A stretch of DNA of 64,000 nucleotides from Gallaecimonas pentaromativorans (GCF_003751625.1 NZ_RJUL01000002.1:434001-498000), one strand, 5' to 3'; positions 45,881 through 55,037 are shown, numbered from the stretch's first letter. The notes: generated from the sequence alone by a model not told the origin. Made by a program: numbers and translations.

Positions 45881-47227
45881 ATGAACATCCCCGCTAGCCG
45901 CGTACTGAAATTTGGCGGCACTTCCGTTGCTGACTACGATGCCCAGGGCCGCAGCGCCCAACTGGTAGCCAATCAACCCGAATCCCGTATCGTTGTGGTC
46001 AGCGCCGCTGCCGGTGTAACCAATGCCCTGGTTGGCCTGAGCCAAGCCAAGGACAGCGCCACCGCCGAAAATTTCCGTAATCTTATCCGCGATCGCGAGC
46101 AGCATTTCTTCGACGCCCTGGGCGAGCCCGATGCCCTTAAGGCCACCTACTGGACCCTGATGGAAGAACTGGACGCCTCCGGCCCCTGTGCCGGCCAGGC
46201 CCGTGACCAGTTACTGTCCTTGGGCGAGCGTTTTTCCAGCCTGTTTTTTGCCGAGCGTCTGCGCCAGCTGGGTATGCCTGCCGTGCAGCTGCCAGCCCGT
46301 TTCCTGATTGCCACCGACAGCCAGTTCGGCCATGCCGAGCCCGATGTCGCCCGCACCCGCCAACAGGTGCAGGTCGCCCTTAACGACCATCAAGGCGAAA
46401 TTTTGGTCACCGAAGGCTTTGTCGGCGCCGATATCGACGGCAATCTCACCACCCTTGGCCGCGGCGGCTCCGATTATTCCGCGGCGCTGCTGGCCGAAGG
46501 GGCCGATGCCGACTGGGTTGAGATTTGGACCGACGTCAAAGGCCTGTACACCACAGACCCGCGCCTGGCCCCCAAAGCCCGCCCTTTGGCGGAGCTGTCT
46601 TTTGCCCAGGCCGCCGAGCTGGCCACCTTTGGCGCCAAGGTATTGCACCCCAAAACCCTGTGGCCGGCCATGCGCCACGACATTCCGGTGTTTATCGGCT
46701 CTACCTTGGACGCCTCCGGCGGCACCGTTATTCGCCGTGAAGTAACCGGCGAGCGCCGCTACGCGGCCCTGGCGCTGCGTAAAAACCAGACCCTGTTGAA
46801 AATAACCAGCCCCGAGATGCTCTACAGCTACGGCTTTTTGGCCCGCGCCTTTACCCTGCTGGCCAAGCACCAGATCTCGGTGGATTTGGTAACCACCTCC
46901 GAGATCTCCATCGCCCTGACCCTCGACGAGCGCGGCTCAGAGCAGGCCTTGGATGAAAGTGTGCTGGAAGAGCTGAAAACCCTTGGCACCATCGAAGTGC
47001 AAGAAGGCCTGGCCCTGGTGGCGCTGGTGGGCGACAACCTCAACACCACTCCCAAGGTGGCGGCCGAGGTATTCGATGCCCTAGGGGGCATCAATGTGCC
47101 GCTGATTTGCCACGGCGCCAGCCCCCACAACCTGTGCCTGCTGGTGGAAGAAAAAGACGGGCCGCAGGCCATTGCCCGGTTGCACGAGCGGCTGTTTGAG
47201 CGCCTTAAAATCGCTGCGGCTTCATAG
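45881..47227 (+). CDS. lysC: Aspartate kinase III (lysine-sensitive)
   Basis: A 448-residue monofunctional aspartokinase, the first step of the lysine/threonine/methionine branch. The N-terminal KFGGTSVAD (residues 10-18), TLGRGGSDYSAALLAE and WTDVKGLYTTDPR belong to the kinase domain. Two ACT domains at the C-terminus bind lysine. The length equals E. coli LysC (449). It is regulated by the lysine riboswitch in its leader and by lysine feedback. Confidence 0.96.
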   Translation: MNIPASRVLKFGGTSVADYDAQGRSAQLVANQPESRIVVVSAAAGVTNALVGLSQAKDSATAENFRNLIRDREQHFFDALGEPDALKATYWTLMEELDASGPCAGQARDQLLSLGERFSSLFFAERLRQLGMPAVQLPARFLIATDSQFGHAEPDVARTRQQVQVALNDHQGEILVTEGFVGADIDGNLTTLGRGGSDYSAALLAEGADADWVEIWTDVKGLYTTDPRLAPKARPLAELSFAQAAELATFGAKVLHPKTLWPAMRHDIPVFIGSTLDASGGTVIRREVTGERRYAALALRKNQTLLKITSPEMLYSYGFLARAFTLLAKHQISVDLVTTSEISIALTLDERGSEQALDESVLEELKTLGTIEVQEGLALVALVGDNLNTTPKVAAEVFDALGGINVPLICHGASPHNLCLLVEEKDGPQAIARLHERLFERLKIAAAS

Positions 47228-47228
47228 C

Positions 47229-47258
47229 AAAAACGCCCCGAAAGGGGCGTTTTTTTTA
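47229..47258. terminator. Bidirectional terminator between lysC and the LOG-family gene
   Basis: A CGCCCC / GGGGCG stem with a GAAA tetraloop, A5 before and T8 after, between the convergent stop codons. Confidence 0.92.
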
Positions 47259-47819
47259 GCCCCACTTGGAGGCGGGGGCCTGGTAATCCAAAAAGCGCTC
47301 AAGCATGGCGCCGGGCTCGGTTTCCACTATCAGCATCTGGTGGTGGCGCTCGTCTAAAAAGCCCTCGTTCACATAGTTTTGCGACTGGGCGATCAGCGGG
47401 TTGTAAAAGCCGGCCAGGTTTAAAAGGCCAATGGGCTTGTGGTGGTAGCCAAGCATGGCCCAGGTCCACACTTCGGCCACTTCTTCAAGGGTACCGGCGC
47501 CCCCTGGCAGCGCGATAAAGCCGCCGGAGAGCTGGGCCATCATCGCCTTGCGCTCGTGCATGTCGCGCACGATGTGCAGCTTGGTCAACCCCTTGTGGCC
47601 CACTTCTTTATCTAAAAGGGCCTGGGGAATAACGCCGATGGCCTTGCCGCCGGCTGCCAGCACCGCGTCGGCCACTGTGCCCATCAACCCCACCCGGCCA
47701 CCGCCGTACACCAAGCTAATATTGCGCTCGGCCAGGCATTGGCCCAGGGCCCTGGCCGCGCTTTTAAACAGAGGGTTAACCCCCGGCCTGGAACCGCAAA
47801 ATACCGCCACAGTTTCCAT
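47256..47819 (-). CDS. LOG-family nucleotide phosphoribohydrolase-like protein
   Basis: A 187-residue Rossmann-fold protein of the LOG/TIGR00730 family. It has the signature PGGAGTLEE near residue 105 and GGGRVGLMGTVAD near residue 40. Plant and microbial relatives release cytokinin bases from their nucleotides; the bacterial role is often cleavage of damaged or modified nucleotides. The start at 47819 follows a GGAG-type site on the minus strand. Confidence 0.9.
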   Translation of the reverse strand: METVAVFCGSRPGVNPLFKSAARALGQCLAERNISLVYGGGRVGLMGTVADAVLAAGGKAIGVIPQALLDKEVGHKGLTKLHIVRDMHERKAMMAQLSGGFIALPGGAGTLEEVAEVWTWAMLGYHHKPIGLLNLAGFYNPLIAQSQNYVNEGFLDERHHQMLIVETEPGAMLERFLDYQAPASKWG

Positions 47820-47954
47820 GGTTGCTCCGGTTTAAAAAGTCGTCGAGATCCACTAGGTTAGTGTTCAACACTGCTATATGATGCAGCACCTTTTTCCGGC
47901 CGCCCACTGCCCGTAAGTGCCCGACCGGTTCCCCTACTTTATCAGGGAATTACC

Positions 47955-48860
47955 ATGAAGATCGGCATCCTGTCCCGAAACACTGATCTGTATTCTACCC
48001 GTCGTCTGGTGGAAGCGGCCGAGAGCCGGGGCCATGAGGTGCAGGTGCTTAACCACCTGCTTTGCTACATGAATATCGCCTCCCACAGGCCCAGCATTCA
48101 CTACGGCGGCAAAGAGCTGGAAAACCCCGACGCCATCATTCCCCGCATCGGCGCCTCGGTCACTTTTTACGGCACCGCCGTGGTGCGCCAGTTCGAGATG
48201 ATGGGGGTATACAGCGTCAACGAATCGGTGGCTATTTCCCGCTCTCGCGACAAGCTGCGCAGCCTGCAACTGCTGGCCCGTAAAGGCATCGGCCTGCCCA
48301 TCACCGGCTTTGCCCACTCCACCAAGGCCACCGACGACCTAATCGAAATGGTGGGCGGCGCGCCGCTGGTGGTAAAACTGCTGGAAAGCACCCAGGGCAA
48401 AGGGGTGGTGCTGGCCGAAACCCGCAAGGCGGCCGAAAGTACCATCGAGGCCTTCCGTAGCCTTGGCGGCCGCTTTTTGGTGCAGGAATACATCAAGGAA
48501 GCCGGCGGCGCCGACATCCGCTGCATCGTGGTGGGCGACAAAGTGGTGGCCTCCATGCAGCGCCAGGCCAAAGACGGCGAGTTCCGCTCCAACCTGCACC
48601 GTGGCGGCAGCGCCCAGTCAATCAAAATTACCCCCGAGGAGCGCTCCACCGCGGTGCGCAGCGCCAAGATCATGGGCCTTGGGGTAGCCGGTGTTGACTT
48701 GCTGCGCTCCAATCACGGTCCGCTGGTAATGGAAGTGAACAGCTCTCCTGGCCTGGAAGGCATTGAAAAATCCACCGGTATCGACGTGGGCGGCGCCATC
48801 ATCGAGTACATCGAGAAAACCGCCAAACCCCACGCCACCAAAACCAAAGGTAAGGGCTAA
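47955..48860 (+). CDS. rimK: Ribosomal protein S6 modification protein (glutamate ligase)
   Basis: A 301-residue ATP-grasp ligase, which adds glutamate residues to the C-terminus of ribosomal protein S6. It starts [22 protein letters not shown] as E. coli RimK (300 residues). The ATP-grasp body contains [19 protein letters not shown] and the metal-binding [14 protein letters not shown]. The next gene begins 2 nt after its stop, a conserved pairing. Confidence 0.95.
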   Translation: MKIGILSRNTDLYSTRRLVEAAESRGHEVQVLNHLLCYMNIASHRPSIHYGGKELENPDAIIPRIGASVTFYGTAVVRQFEMMGVYSVNESVAISRSRDKLRSLQLLARKGIGLPITGFAHSTKATDDLIEMVGGAPLVVKLLESTQGKGVVLAETRKAAESTIEAFRSLGGRFLVQEYIKEAGGADIRCIVVGDKVVASMQRQAKDGEFRSNLHRGGSAQSIKITPEERSTAVRSAKIMGLGVAGVDLLRSNHGPLVMEVNSSPGLEGIEKSTGIDVGGAIIEYIEKTAKPHATKTKGKG

Positions 48861-48862
48861 CC

Positions 48863-49885
48863 ATGGAACTGGGCGGCGTTAGCATCAAACCCGGCAGCCG
48901 GGTCGATATCAAGCTGCCGGTGCCGCCGCTCTACACCAACGCGGCCCTGGACATGCCGGTAACCGTTATTCGCGGTAAAAAAGACGGCCCAAGGCTTTTT
49001 GTCAGCGCCGCCATCCATGGCGATGAAATCAACGGCGTCGAGATAGTGCGCCGGCTGCTGGCCAGCTCCTTTGTTAAACGCATCACCGGCACCCTGATCC
49101 TGGTGCCGGTGGTCAATGTCTACGGCTACACCAGCAAGAGTCGCTACCTGCCGGACCGGCGCGACCTTAACCGCGCCTTCCCGGGCTCCGCCAAAGGCTC
49201 CATGACATCAAGGCTCGCCCATACCTTTATGAGCGAGATTGTGGCCAACGCCAGCCACGGCATTGACCTGCACACCGGCGCCAAACACCGCACCAACCTG
49301 CCGCAAATTCGCACCTCACTGAACGACCACGACGCTCTGGCCATGGCCAAGGCGTTTCGGGTGCCGGTTATTCTCAACGCCGAGCTGCGCGACGGCTCCT
49401 TGCGCGCTACCGCCGCCGAAAACGGCTGCCCGGTGCTGCTTTACGAAGCCGGTGAAGCGCTGCGCTTTGACGAATTTGCCATCCGCGCCGGCCTTCGCGG
49501 TATCGTCAACGTGATGCGCCACCTGGGCATGTTGCCCCCTGCCAAGGCCCCAAGCCGCCAGCTAACCCCGCAAATCGCCCAGGAAAGCCGCTGGGTACGG
49601 GCCAATGCCTCGGGCATTTTGCTAAGCACCAAAGCCATAGGCGACGCGGTGAGTAAAGGCGAAGTGATGGCTCACATTACCGACCCCACCGGCAGCACAC
49701 CGGTGGTGATAAAAAGCCCGGTAGACGGCATTGTTATCGGCCAGGCCACCCTGCCCTTGGTACACGAAGGCGAAGCCCTCTATAACGTCGCCCACACCGA
49801 AAAAGGCGACTTGGTAGAAGCCGCCCTGCCCCATTTTTATGACAATCTGGAAAGGTTGGATGAGAGTGATTTTGCGCCTTTGTGA
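48863..49885 (+). CDS. Succinylglutamate desuccinylase/aspartoacylase-family protein
   Basis: A 340-residue zinc carboxypeptidase-fold amidohydrolase. The zinc ligands are in AAIHGDEING (HxxE) and DLHTGAKHRTN (His). A C-terminal beta-barrel domain (about 250-335) with biotinyl-like hairpin sequence follows. Proteins of this family linked to rimK are candidates for hydrolysis of acylated or poly-glutamate substrates. That link is suggested by the 2-nt spacing and not proven. Confidence 0.88.
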   Translation: MELGGVSIKPGSRVDIKLPVPPLYTNAALDMPVTVIRGKKDGPRLFVSAAIHGDEINGVEIVRRLLASSFVKRITGTLILVPVVNVYGYTSKSRYLPDRRDLNRAFPGSAKGSMTSRLAHTFMSEIVANASHGIDLHTGAKHRTNLPQIRTSLNDHDALAMAKAFRVPVILNAELRDGSLRATAAENGCPVLLYEAGEALRFDEFAIRAGLRGIVNVMRHLGMLPPAKAPSRQLTPQIAQESRWVRANASGILLSTKAIGDAVSKGEVMAHITDPTGSTPVVIKSPVDGIVIGQATLPLVHEGEALYNVAHTEKGDLVEAALPHFYDNLERLDESDFAPL

Positions 49886-49900
49886 TGGCCAGACTTTCTG

Positions 49901-49937
49901 ACACAAAAAAAGCCGGTTTATCCGGCTTTTTTTGTGT
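49901..49937. terminator. Long bidirectional terminator
   Basis: A 16-bp perfect stem (ACACAAAAAAAGCCGG with its complement) around a TTTAT loop, between the rimK operon and the small convergent gene. The T7 run lies within the stem's 3' arm. Confidence 0.93.
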
Positions 49938-49954
49938 CTACTCAGCCCTAGCTA

Positions 49955-50299
49955 TCAGCAAGGTGCAGCTGCCCTTAGCTCTTGCAGCATGGCCCTTTGG
50001 TAAGCCAGAACTAAAGACTCGGGCGCACCGGTGTATGGGGCAATCGCCGCATCAAATGCCATGCACAGCAGCACTTGCTCCGGGCTGTAGCCTGTGGCCT
50101 TTTGCGCTTTAAACGCCTGCGTTGACGCCGCCCACAGCGCTTCTGCCCGTTCGCGATATTCCTCACCCCATGCGGCCATGAAAAGTTCAGAAGGGTTGTA
50201 CTCGAAGCTAAATCTGAGCAGTTCGCTCAAGCTGGCATCCGCCTTGGGCAGCTTGGTAAAGGCGTCTTGCATCATTGCATCTATGGCTTGGGTTGCCAT
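49955..50299 (-). CDS. Small hypothetical protein
   Basis: A 114-residue acidic, mostly alpha-helical protein with no signal peptide. I do not recognise the family. GGAGG lies 7 nt before the ATG at 50299, which is why I prefer it to the longer frame from 50419. It is a single-gene unit at the edge of the acquired region. Confidence 0.65.
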   Translation of the reverse strand: MATQAIDAMMQDAFTKLPKADASLSELLRFSFEYNPSELFMAAWGEEYRERAEALWAASTQAFKAQKATGYSPEQVLLCMAFDAAIAPYTGAPESLVLAYQRAMLQELRAAAPC

Positions 50300-51450
50300 C
50301 TGTTCCTCCGTTGAACAAGGTTGTGGAGCCTGAAAAGTAACAAAATCCCTCTGTTGGGCATAGGGAGGATCCCCTCGGCCAACCCCTAACGGTGCGAGCC
50401 ATGCAACGTTTGACGCCATAGCAAGTCGTTGGTCCGGCTGTTGGGATGCTCAGGGATGATTGGGAAGTGCTTGGCACAGCTAGAGCGAGCTTGTTTACCT
50501 AGTTTCACCCCAGCATATAAAGAAGCAGTGGTGATTCTTTACCATCCAGCTTGTTCTGATGGTTCCTTTATACGCAGGGGGGCGCCCCTGCACGCGCCCT
50601 ACTTTTGGGGCCAAAAGTAGGCAAAAGCCTGGCCCATGTTTCGCTTTCTCTTCGCCTTTGGTCGTTCCCGGAGCACCGGTTCAAACGCGCTCCCGGCACG
50701 GATGAACCTGCCTCGACATCCCTGTCTCGGCCGCCCCTCCACTCCCGCCAGCTCAGCGCTTCACTTAACGGGCCCAAGATCAGGCAGCTTCGATAAACCA
50801 TTGGGAATAAAAACATCCCTGGCCTTCACCCTTCAGGCCATCGTCGCTTCGCTCCGATGTTAAAAATCGTTCCTGACGATTTTGTCGCGCCAGCTCACCT
50901 TTCCGGCGATAAGGCGCTTCACTTAAAGGGGTTCCAAAAGGCCAGTAGCTTCGATTCAATATTTCTACTTTACAGTAGCTGGGTGATCATTTAATTCTTG
51001 GGAGAGTTTTAGGCCGAGACATGAACTTCTCTTTTCCAAAAATAAAAGGTAGGGTGTCAGAAAAAATATCAACACAGTGCTTTAGACCACATCCCAAAAT
51101 GATTAGCACTCCTCATCCGTTATTGGTTAAGGTATCAATTTTTTGAAAATTTCTTCTAGAGTTTCCATCAAGTCTCCTTAACCAGAAAAGATGATTGGCT
51201 TTGGGTATTGATGCATATTTTCATTTTTCAGGTTGATGCCAGAAGTAACCGTGAACAAAAAAAAGACGATACTTTGGTAAAACAAGATCCGCTTTTCCCG
51301 ACAAATCTTTTCTGTACAGTCAAAAGCGAAAACCTGCTTTGTGTAAGTATCTCCGAACAAGCAATTCCGAAGCCGTATTGTTTCCCTTGATGGCAGACAT
51401 TATTTCTGATCTTCTAGAACCATCTACAATGTCTACCATTAATCTAACTT
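50300..51450. other. Non-coding flank of the restriction-modification island
   Basis: No gene can be supported. The left part (50574-50945) is made of repeat-like sequence: the inverted-repeat copy, a CTACTTTTGG / CCAAAAGTAG hairpin at 50599-50620, an AAAATCG / CGATTTT hairpin near 50863-50884, and a direct repeat (GCGCTTCACTTAA at about 50756 and 50914). From about 50950 the base composition turns AT-rich. Small ORFs there have no convincing ribosome site or composition. Confidence 0.6.
50574..50600. repeat. Left inverted-repeat copy
   Basis: A 27-bp GC-rich block ending CCCCTGCACGCGCCCT. An inverted copy with a 2-bp difference lies at 53947-53972. A second shared block, GGCAGCTTCGATAA, lies at 50783-50796 here and, inverted, at 53933-53946, directly beside the right copy. 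Confidence 0.75.
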
Positions 51451-52434
51451 TCAGTCTTCCAATAACTTCAAAAGCTCTACAGCCGGAGTTTTTTCTCTAT
51501 GAACCTTATCATGGCAAATGTTGCAAAGCGTTATCAGGTTTTCAAGCGTATTGGATCCACCTAATGCATGATGTTCCATATGATGTAGTTCAAGGAATGT
51601 TCTGTAATGGTCGCCCTTATTTGCGTTTTCGTAGTTCCAACCACAATCTCGGCCACGGCAGCTGAACTTGTCACGTTCGAGCACTTTAATTCGGACGGGG
51701 TCGGGTATCTTTCTGTCATGAACTTTGGCCTGGCGATCTTCTTCCAAGACATAGATTCCAACAGGGAGACTTGGCATACCGGTTACACGTGTAACGATTG
51801 GCCATCCTTCTTCGGTACGAAGCTCCCTTACTCTTCTCGCCCATTCTGATCTACCTTTGGCAAGGTATTTTAACTCTTCCCCGGTAATCCGTTTACCGAC
51901 ATTTTCTCTAAAATAACGCAGCAACTTGCTTTTTACGCCATCTTTACTTTTCCGAATTTCATTGGCCAAGTTCCAACGATGCGCGCTATCGCGATCTTGC
52001 TTGTCTTCGACAAGGATATAGTTATCTTTCTTATATTTTTTCTCAGGCTCTCGGACATGATTATCAATCAAGTCATCATCAAGTGCCTCTTTAATTGCCA
52101 GGCCAGTAAAAATTGGCCAACCTTGTTCTACCCTCAACTCACGAATTCTTCTGGCATATTCGCTTATTCCGGCGACTACCATCAGTTCATCACCGAGAAC
52201 CTCTACTCCTGGATATTTTCGCAGGTAAGCTAATATACGGTCACGCGCAGAGTCAGCTTGTACATCATCAATTAAGGAACCGCCTAGATCTCTTAATTTA
52301 TGATTGACTGGAACAAGAGACTGCACTTGTTCTCGTAGATCGCTATCCACAAGCTTCTCCTCAAATCTCTCTAACAAGGATATGAGGTTTTTAAGGATTT
52401 TCTCCGGATCGTCGCGTCTTGATCGTCTAACCAT
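51451..52434 (-). CDS. HNH endonuclease with duplicated winged-helix domain
   Basis: A 327-residue protein, probably the restriction enzyme partner of the adjacent methyltransferase. Two related winged-helix-like units are visible: residues about 64-142, with SEYARRIRELRVEQGWPI, and about 167-232, with SEWARRVRELRTEEGWPI. A C-terminal HNH domain follows (246-312): zinc cysteines C259, C264, C304 and C307, and the catalytic LHHMEHHALGG...NLITLC stretch. The repeats likely read the DNA target and the HNH cuts (inference). It starts 1 nt after the methyltransferase stop and is AT-rich like it. Confidence 0.85.
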   Translation of the reverse strand: MVRRSRRDDPEKILKNLISLLERFEEKLVDSDLREQVQSLVPVNHKLRDLGGSLIDDVQADSARDRILAYLRKYPGVEVLGDELMVVAGISEYARRIRELRVEQGWPIFTGLAIKEALDDDLIDNHVREPEKKYKKDNYILVEDKQDRDSAHRWNLANEIRKSKDGVKSKLLRYFRENVGKRITGEELKYLAKGRSEWARRVRELRTEEGWPIVTRVTGMPSLPVGIYVLEEDRQAKVHDRKIPDPVRIKVLERDKFSCRGRDCGWNYENANKGDHYRTFLELHHMEHHALGGSNTLENLITLCNICHDKVHREKTPAVELLKLLED

Positions 52435-52435
52435 A

Positions 52436-53545
52436 CTATGCCACCTTCTTTCCTTTTAAATTCCGCTTATCCATAATTTTCGATACGAAGCGGGCAATTG
52501 CGCCAGCGAAAATCGGCGGTACCGCATTGCCGATTTGTCTTGCTACTTCAATCTTGCTTCCGGTGAATTTGAAGTCATCGGGAAAGGACATCAAACGTGC
52601 GGCTTCCCTATGCGTTATTGGTCGATCTTTGGATGGATGCAAGTATCTGCCTTTCTCCGGCTTAAAAAACTCTGTGCGAATAGTGACAGAAGGTCTGTCC
52701 CACCAAAGCCTGCCAAATAAGTCCGTTCCACCAGATTTCTTGTTTATCCAGCATTGCGGAGTGATATCAGGGCGATTGCGCTGCAAATCAAATCGGTTCC
52801 CTCCCGGAGGGACGGCACGATATCTTTCAAGGCTCTTCTCGGTAGGAGTCCTTCCGAAATGAAGGTCAAGTGGTGATTTCTTATCTTGACGTATGTCGGT
52901 TCCCTTTGGCTCAGGTAAATCCGCGATGAATTCTCTCACCGTACGCCAGCTTGGAAGTACGCTTGATGACCCGGGAACGGCATGGGTTTTTTCAGGCGGG
53001 AAATCCGGCAACATGCCGATATTGAAATCACTTATCTTGACGCCTATCGCTATCGTCCTTTTCCTGGTTTGAGGCGTGCCATAGTCGGCCATGTTAAGCA
53101 CGGCTGGCTGGAGCATTGCAAAACCCATCAACATAGCTCGTTCGCAAATATCTGAAAACTCGGGGCTTTTCAACAAACCTGGAACATTTTCCATAACGAA
53201 TATGGAAGCACCTGACCGCTCAACGATGTCCATATAAGGCTCCCATAGTGCCCGACGGGCATCCCCCTCCCGGTTCTTATTCAGCAAGCTGAATCCTTGG
53301 CAAGGTGGTCCGCCGATCACGATATCGGCTCGAGGTACGCTGTTGGAATCCAGCCAATGCTCTATGTTTGCCTGTTGGCAATGCTGGTCTTCACCAAAGT
53401 TGGCATTGTAGGTATTGACGGCATCGAAATTGTTATCGATAGCCAAGATGCTCTCGAAGTCGCCACAAAACCTCTCATCTGAGAACCCAAGGGACATGCC
53501 CCCAGCGCCGCAGAATAGATCGATTAGTTGGTACTTCTCAGCCAT
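52436..53545 (-). CDS. DNA cytosine-5 methyltransferase
   Basis: A 369-residue C5 methyltransferase with all main motifs: I DLFCGAGGMSLGF (residues 9-21), IV GGPPCQGFS with catalytic C82, VI ENVPGLL, VIII QTRKRT, IX REAARLMSFPDDF and X QIGNAVPP. The target-recognition domain between VIII and IX does not reveal the site. AGGAG precedes the ATG. It is encoded just upstream of the HNH endonuclease, the usual order in which protection precedes cleavage. Codon use and AT content differ clearly from the surrounding chromosome, which suggests horizontal transfer. Confidence 0.95.
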   Translation of the reverse strand: MAEKYQLIDLFCGAGGMSLGFSDERFCGDFESILAIDNNFDAVNTYNANFGEDQHCQQANIEHWLDSNSVPRADIVIGGPPCQGFSLLNKNREGDARRALWEPYMDIVERSGASIFVMENVPGLLKSPEFSDICERAMLMGFAMLQPAVLNMADYGTPQTRKRTIAIGVKISDFNIGMLPDFPPEKTHAVPGSSSVLPSWRTVREFIADLPEPKGTDIRQDKKSPLDLHFGRTPTEKSLERYRAVPPGGNRFDLQRNRPDITPQCWINKKSGGTDLFGRLWWDRPSVTIRTEFFKPEKGRYLHPSKDRPITHREAARLMSFPDDFKFTGSKIEVARQIGNAVPPIFAGAIARFVSKIMDKRNLKGKKVA

Positions 53546-53946
53546 TAGTCGCTCCTGTTAACAATTCCGAATCAATAACGATCCGCCAAAACACTGTTCA
53601 TAAGCACAGTAATATAGTTATTTCTAACGAGCAAGGTTACTGCCCAAATAGAAAATAAGCGGTGCATCATACCCGATTAGGCCTGCCGTTCTTAGATGCA
53701 AAGACGACATTTTGGAACACAGCGGCGATGTCCAGGAGGGCTAAGAACATTGATGGCCTGAGTAACCAGGGATGCCATGCAAGCGGATGCGCGTGTGCAG
53801 CGATCTGAGGCGTAGATTGAGCGTAACGAGGTGTGACGGTCGAAGCGAAAGCGCTGCTTTCGCGCACCTGAACGCGAGGCCTGGATGGACGAGCCGGAAA
53901 CAACCACCAGGGAGGGTTTCACTCACGATAGCTTATCGAAGCTGCC

Positions 53947-53972
53947 AGGGCGCGTGCAGGGGCCCCCCTGCG
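53947..53972. repeat. Right inverted-repeat copy
   Basis: The inverted counterpart of 50574-50600 (begins AGGGCGCGTGCAGGGG). Together they bracket the AT-rich restriction-modification genes. No transposase or target duplication was found, so the repeats may be a genomic repeat family instead of transposon ends. Confidence 0.7.
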
Positions 53973-54171
53973 ATTAGCCGAACTCCGCGAAGAGAAAAAG
54001 CCAGCAATTAAAAGCCAACCCACCGAGTCTGCTCTGCTGGGATCAGCCCTCCCCTCAAACCGCCTCGCAAAGCCGTACCTGAGAAGGTACAGACATTAGC
54101 GCCAGCAAAAAGCCTCCGGTCTACAAAACCATAAAAAGAAACATCGACACGCCACCATCACATCCAATAGT

Positions 54172-54215
54172 AATAAAAAACCCCACCTACCTATCGGCGG
54201 GCTGGGGCTTTTGGA
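54172..54215 (-). terminator. Probable terminator of the TIR-like gene
   Basis: On the minus strand a GCCCCAGCC / GG-rich stem (arms around CCCCA and TGGGG) ends in a T6 run, just after the stop codon at 54224. The stem is imperfect. Confidence 0.6.
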
Positions 54216-54223
54216 CTCTGGGG

Positions 54224-54922
54224 TTATGCCAGATGGTTAAACAATGTGATTAGGGGCTGGCCGGCGATGGTGTAGTTGCCACGAAAGTTGTGGTTCTGTG
54301 GCAACTCGGTCTGCCGCAGGGCTACCCCGAAACGGGCAGCGGCTGCGGGGTTGGCTCGGTGGGTGACCTGGTGGCGCTCCTGATAGCGGGTCTCGACATC
54401 TTCCTTGGTGGCCTTGATGGTGACGGCCCCTGGAATATTGATGTGATGGTTGTTTATCACCAGTTCAATACCGTGTAAGGCAGGCAGATGCAGGCGCCGG
54501 CGCCGGGCGTTTTCATAGATGAAGTAGCGGCGCTCCATATTACAAAAAGGCGAGTTGCTCCATTCCGGCGTGGCCACAAAAATCATGCACTGCGAGGTAG
54601 CTACCGCATGGCGATAGTATTCCTTCCACCCGCCGTTCATGGAGGCGACGCCAACCAACCAGGGCCTGGCGGCATCGACCACGGTGGTTTGAGTTCCGGG
54701 CACCATTTTTAAGCATTCGGTGTCGAGGTAGACGCTGTTAACTTGCTGCCAGTTTTTGCGCTGCATGATTTGATAGCGCAGCCAGCGGGCAAAATAGGCG
54801 CCGCCGTTTCTGGCGCCAAAGCTCAGCGTAACGTGGGTAACGCCGTGCTGCTGTTGCAGCGCTTGCGCTCTTTGAAGGAGTACAGGGTCAAGGAGTGTGG
54901 GGCAATCTTGGGGTAATGGCAT
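54224..54922 (-). CDS. TIR-domain-like protein, possible defence or effector enzyme
   Basis: A 232-residue protein with a TIR-like core: strand HVTLSFG (30-36), helix AYFARWLRYQIMQ, strand SVYLDTE (63-69), and a helix-strand-helix block ATSQCMIFVATPEWSNSPFCNMERR (about 108-132). E130 would correspond to the catalytic Glu of TIR NAD+ hydrolases, after the conserved S-x-x-C/W region. This assignment rests on pattern alone. The ATG at 54922 has AAGGA 7 nt upstream; in-frame ATGs at 54958 and 55000 are alternatives. It lies beside the restriction-modification genes but on the far side of the repeat and with higher GC. Confidence 0.6.
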   Translation of the reverse strand: MPLPQDCPTLLDPVLLQRAQALQQQHGVTHVTLSFGARNGGAYFARWLRYQIMQRKNWQQVNSVYLDTECLKMVPGTQTTVVDAARPWLVGVASMNGGWKEYYRHAVATSQCMIFVATPEWSNSPFCNMERRYFIYENARRRRLHLPALHGIELVINNHHINIPGAVTIKATKEDVETRYQERHQVTHRANPAAAARFGVALRQTELPQNHNFRGNYTIAGQPLITLFNHLA

Positions 54923-55037
54923 GTTGATGTCCTTATCTTGAGTGAGGGTGATATCCATTTCGACGGCCCTATTGTTAGCAGCCTCCTCCTCCGCCAACAA
55001 CTCGGATCAGTAAAAGACATCCCCTCTATCCGCCGCC

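Larger units (their letters stand above)
53546..54223. other. Non-coding region right of the methyltransferase gene
   Basis: No supportable gene in about 680 bp. It contains the presumed methyltransferase promoter (AT-rich 53546-53640), a GCGAAAGC / GCTTTCGC hairpin at 53845-53863, the right inverted-repeat copy, a GTACCT / AGGTAC hairpin at 54075-54090, and the terminator of the TIR-like gene. GC content returns to the genome level from about 53700. Confidence 0.6.

Noticed and set aside
50987..51168. Short minus-strand ORFs after METLEEIF-like start at 51168
   Set aside because: The frame with the good ribosome site stops after 13 codons, and the next open stretch begins with a GTG whose spacing is wrong. 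Probably remnant DNA.
51178..51390. Sixty-residue ORFs on both strands in the AT-rich flank
   Set aside because: They have no ribosome site or recognisable motif. Random frames of this size are expected in AT-rich DNA.
50574..53972. A transposon bounded by terminal inverted repeats
   Set aside because: No transposase or integrase is present, and no short target duplication flanks the repeats. They are kept as a repeat-pair observation only.
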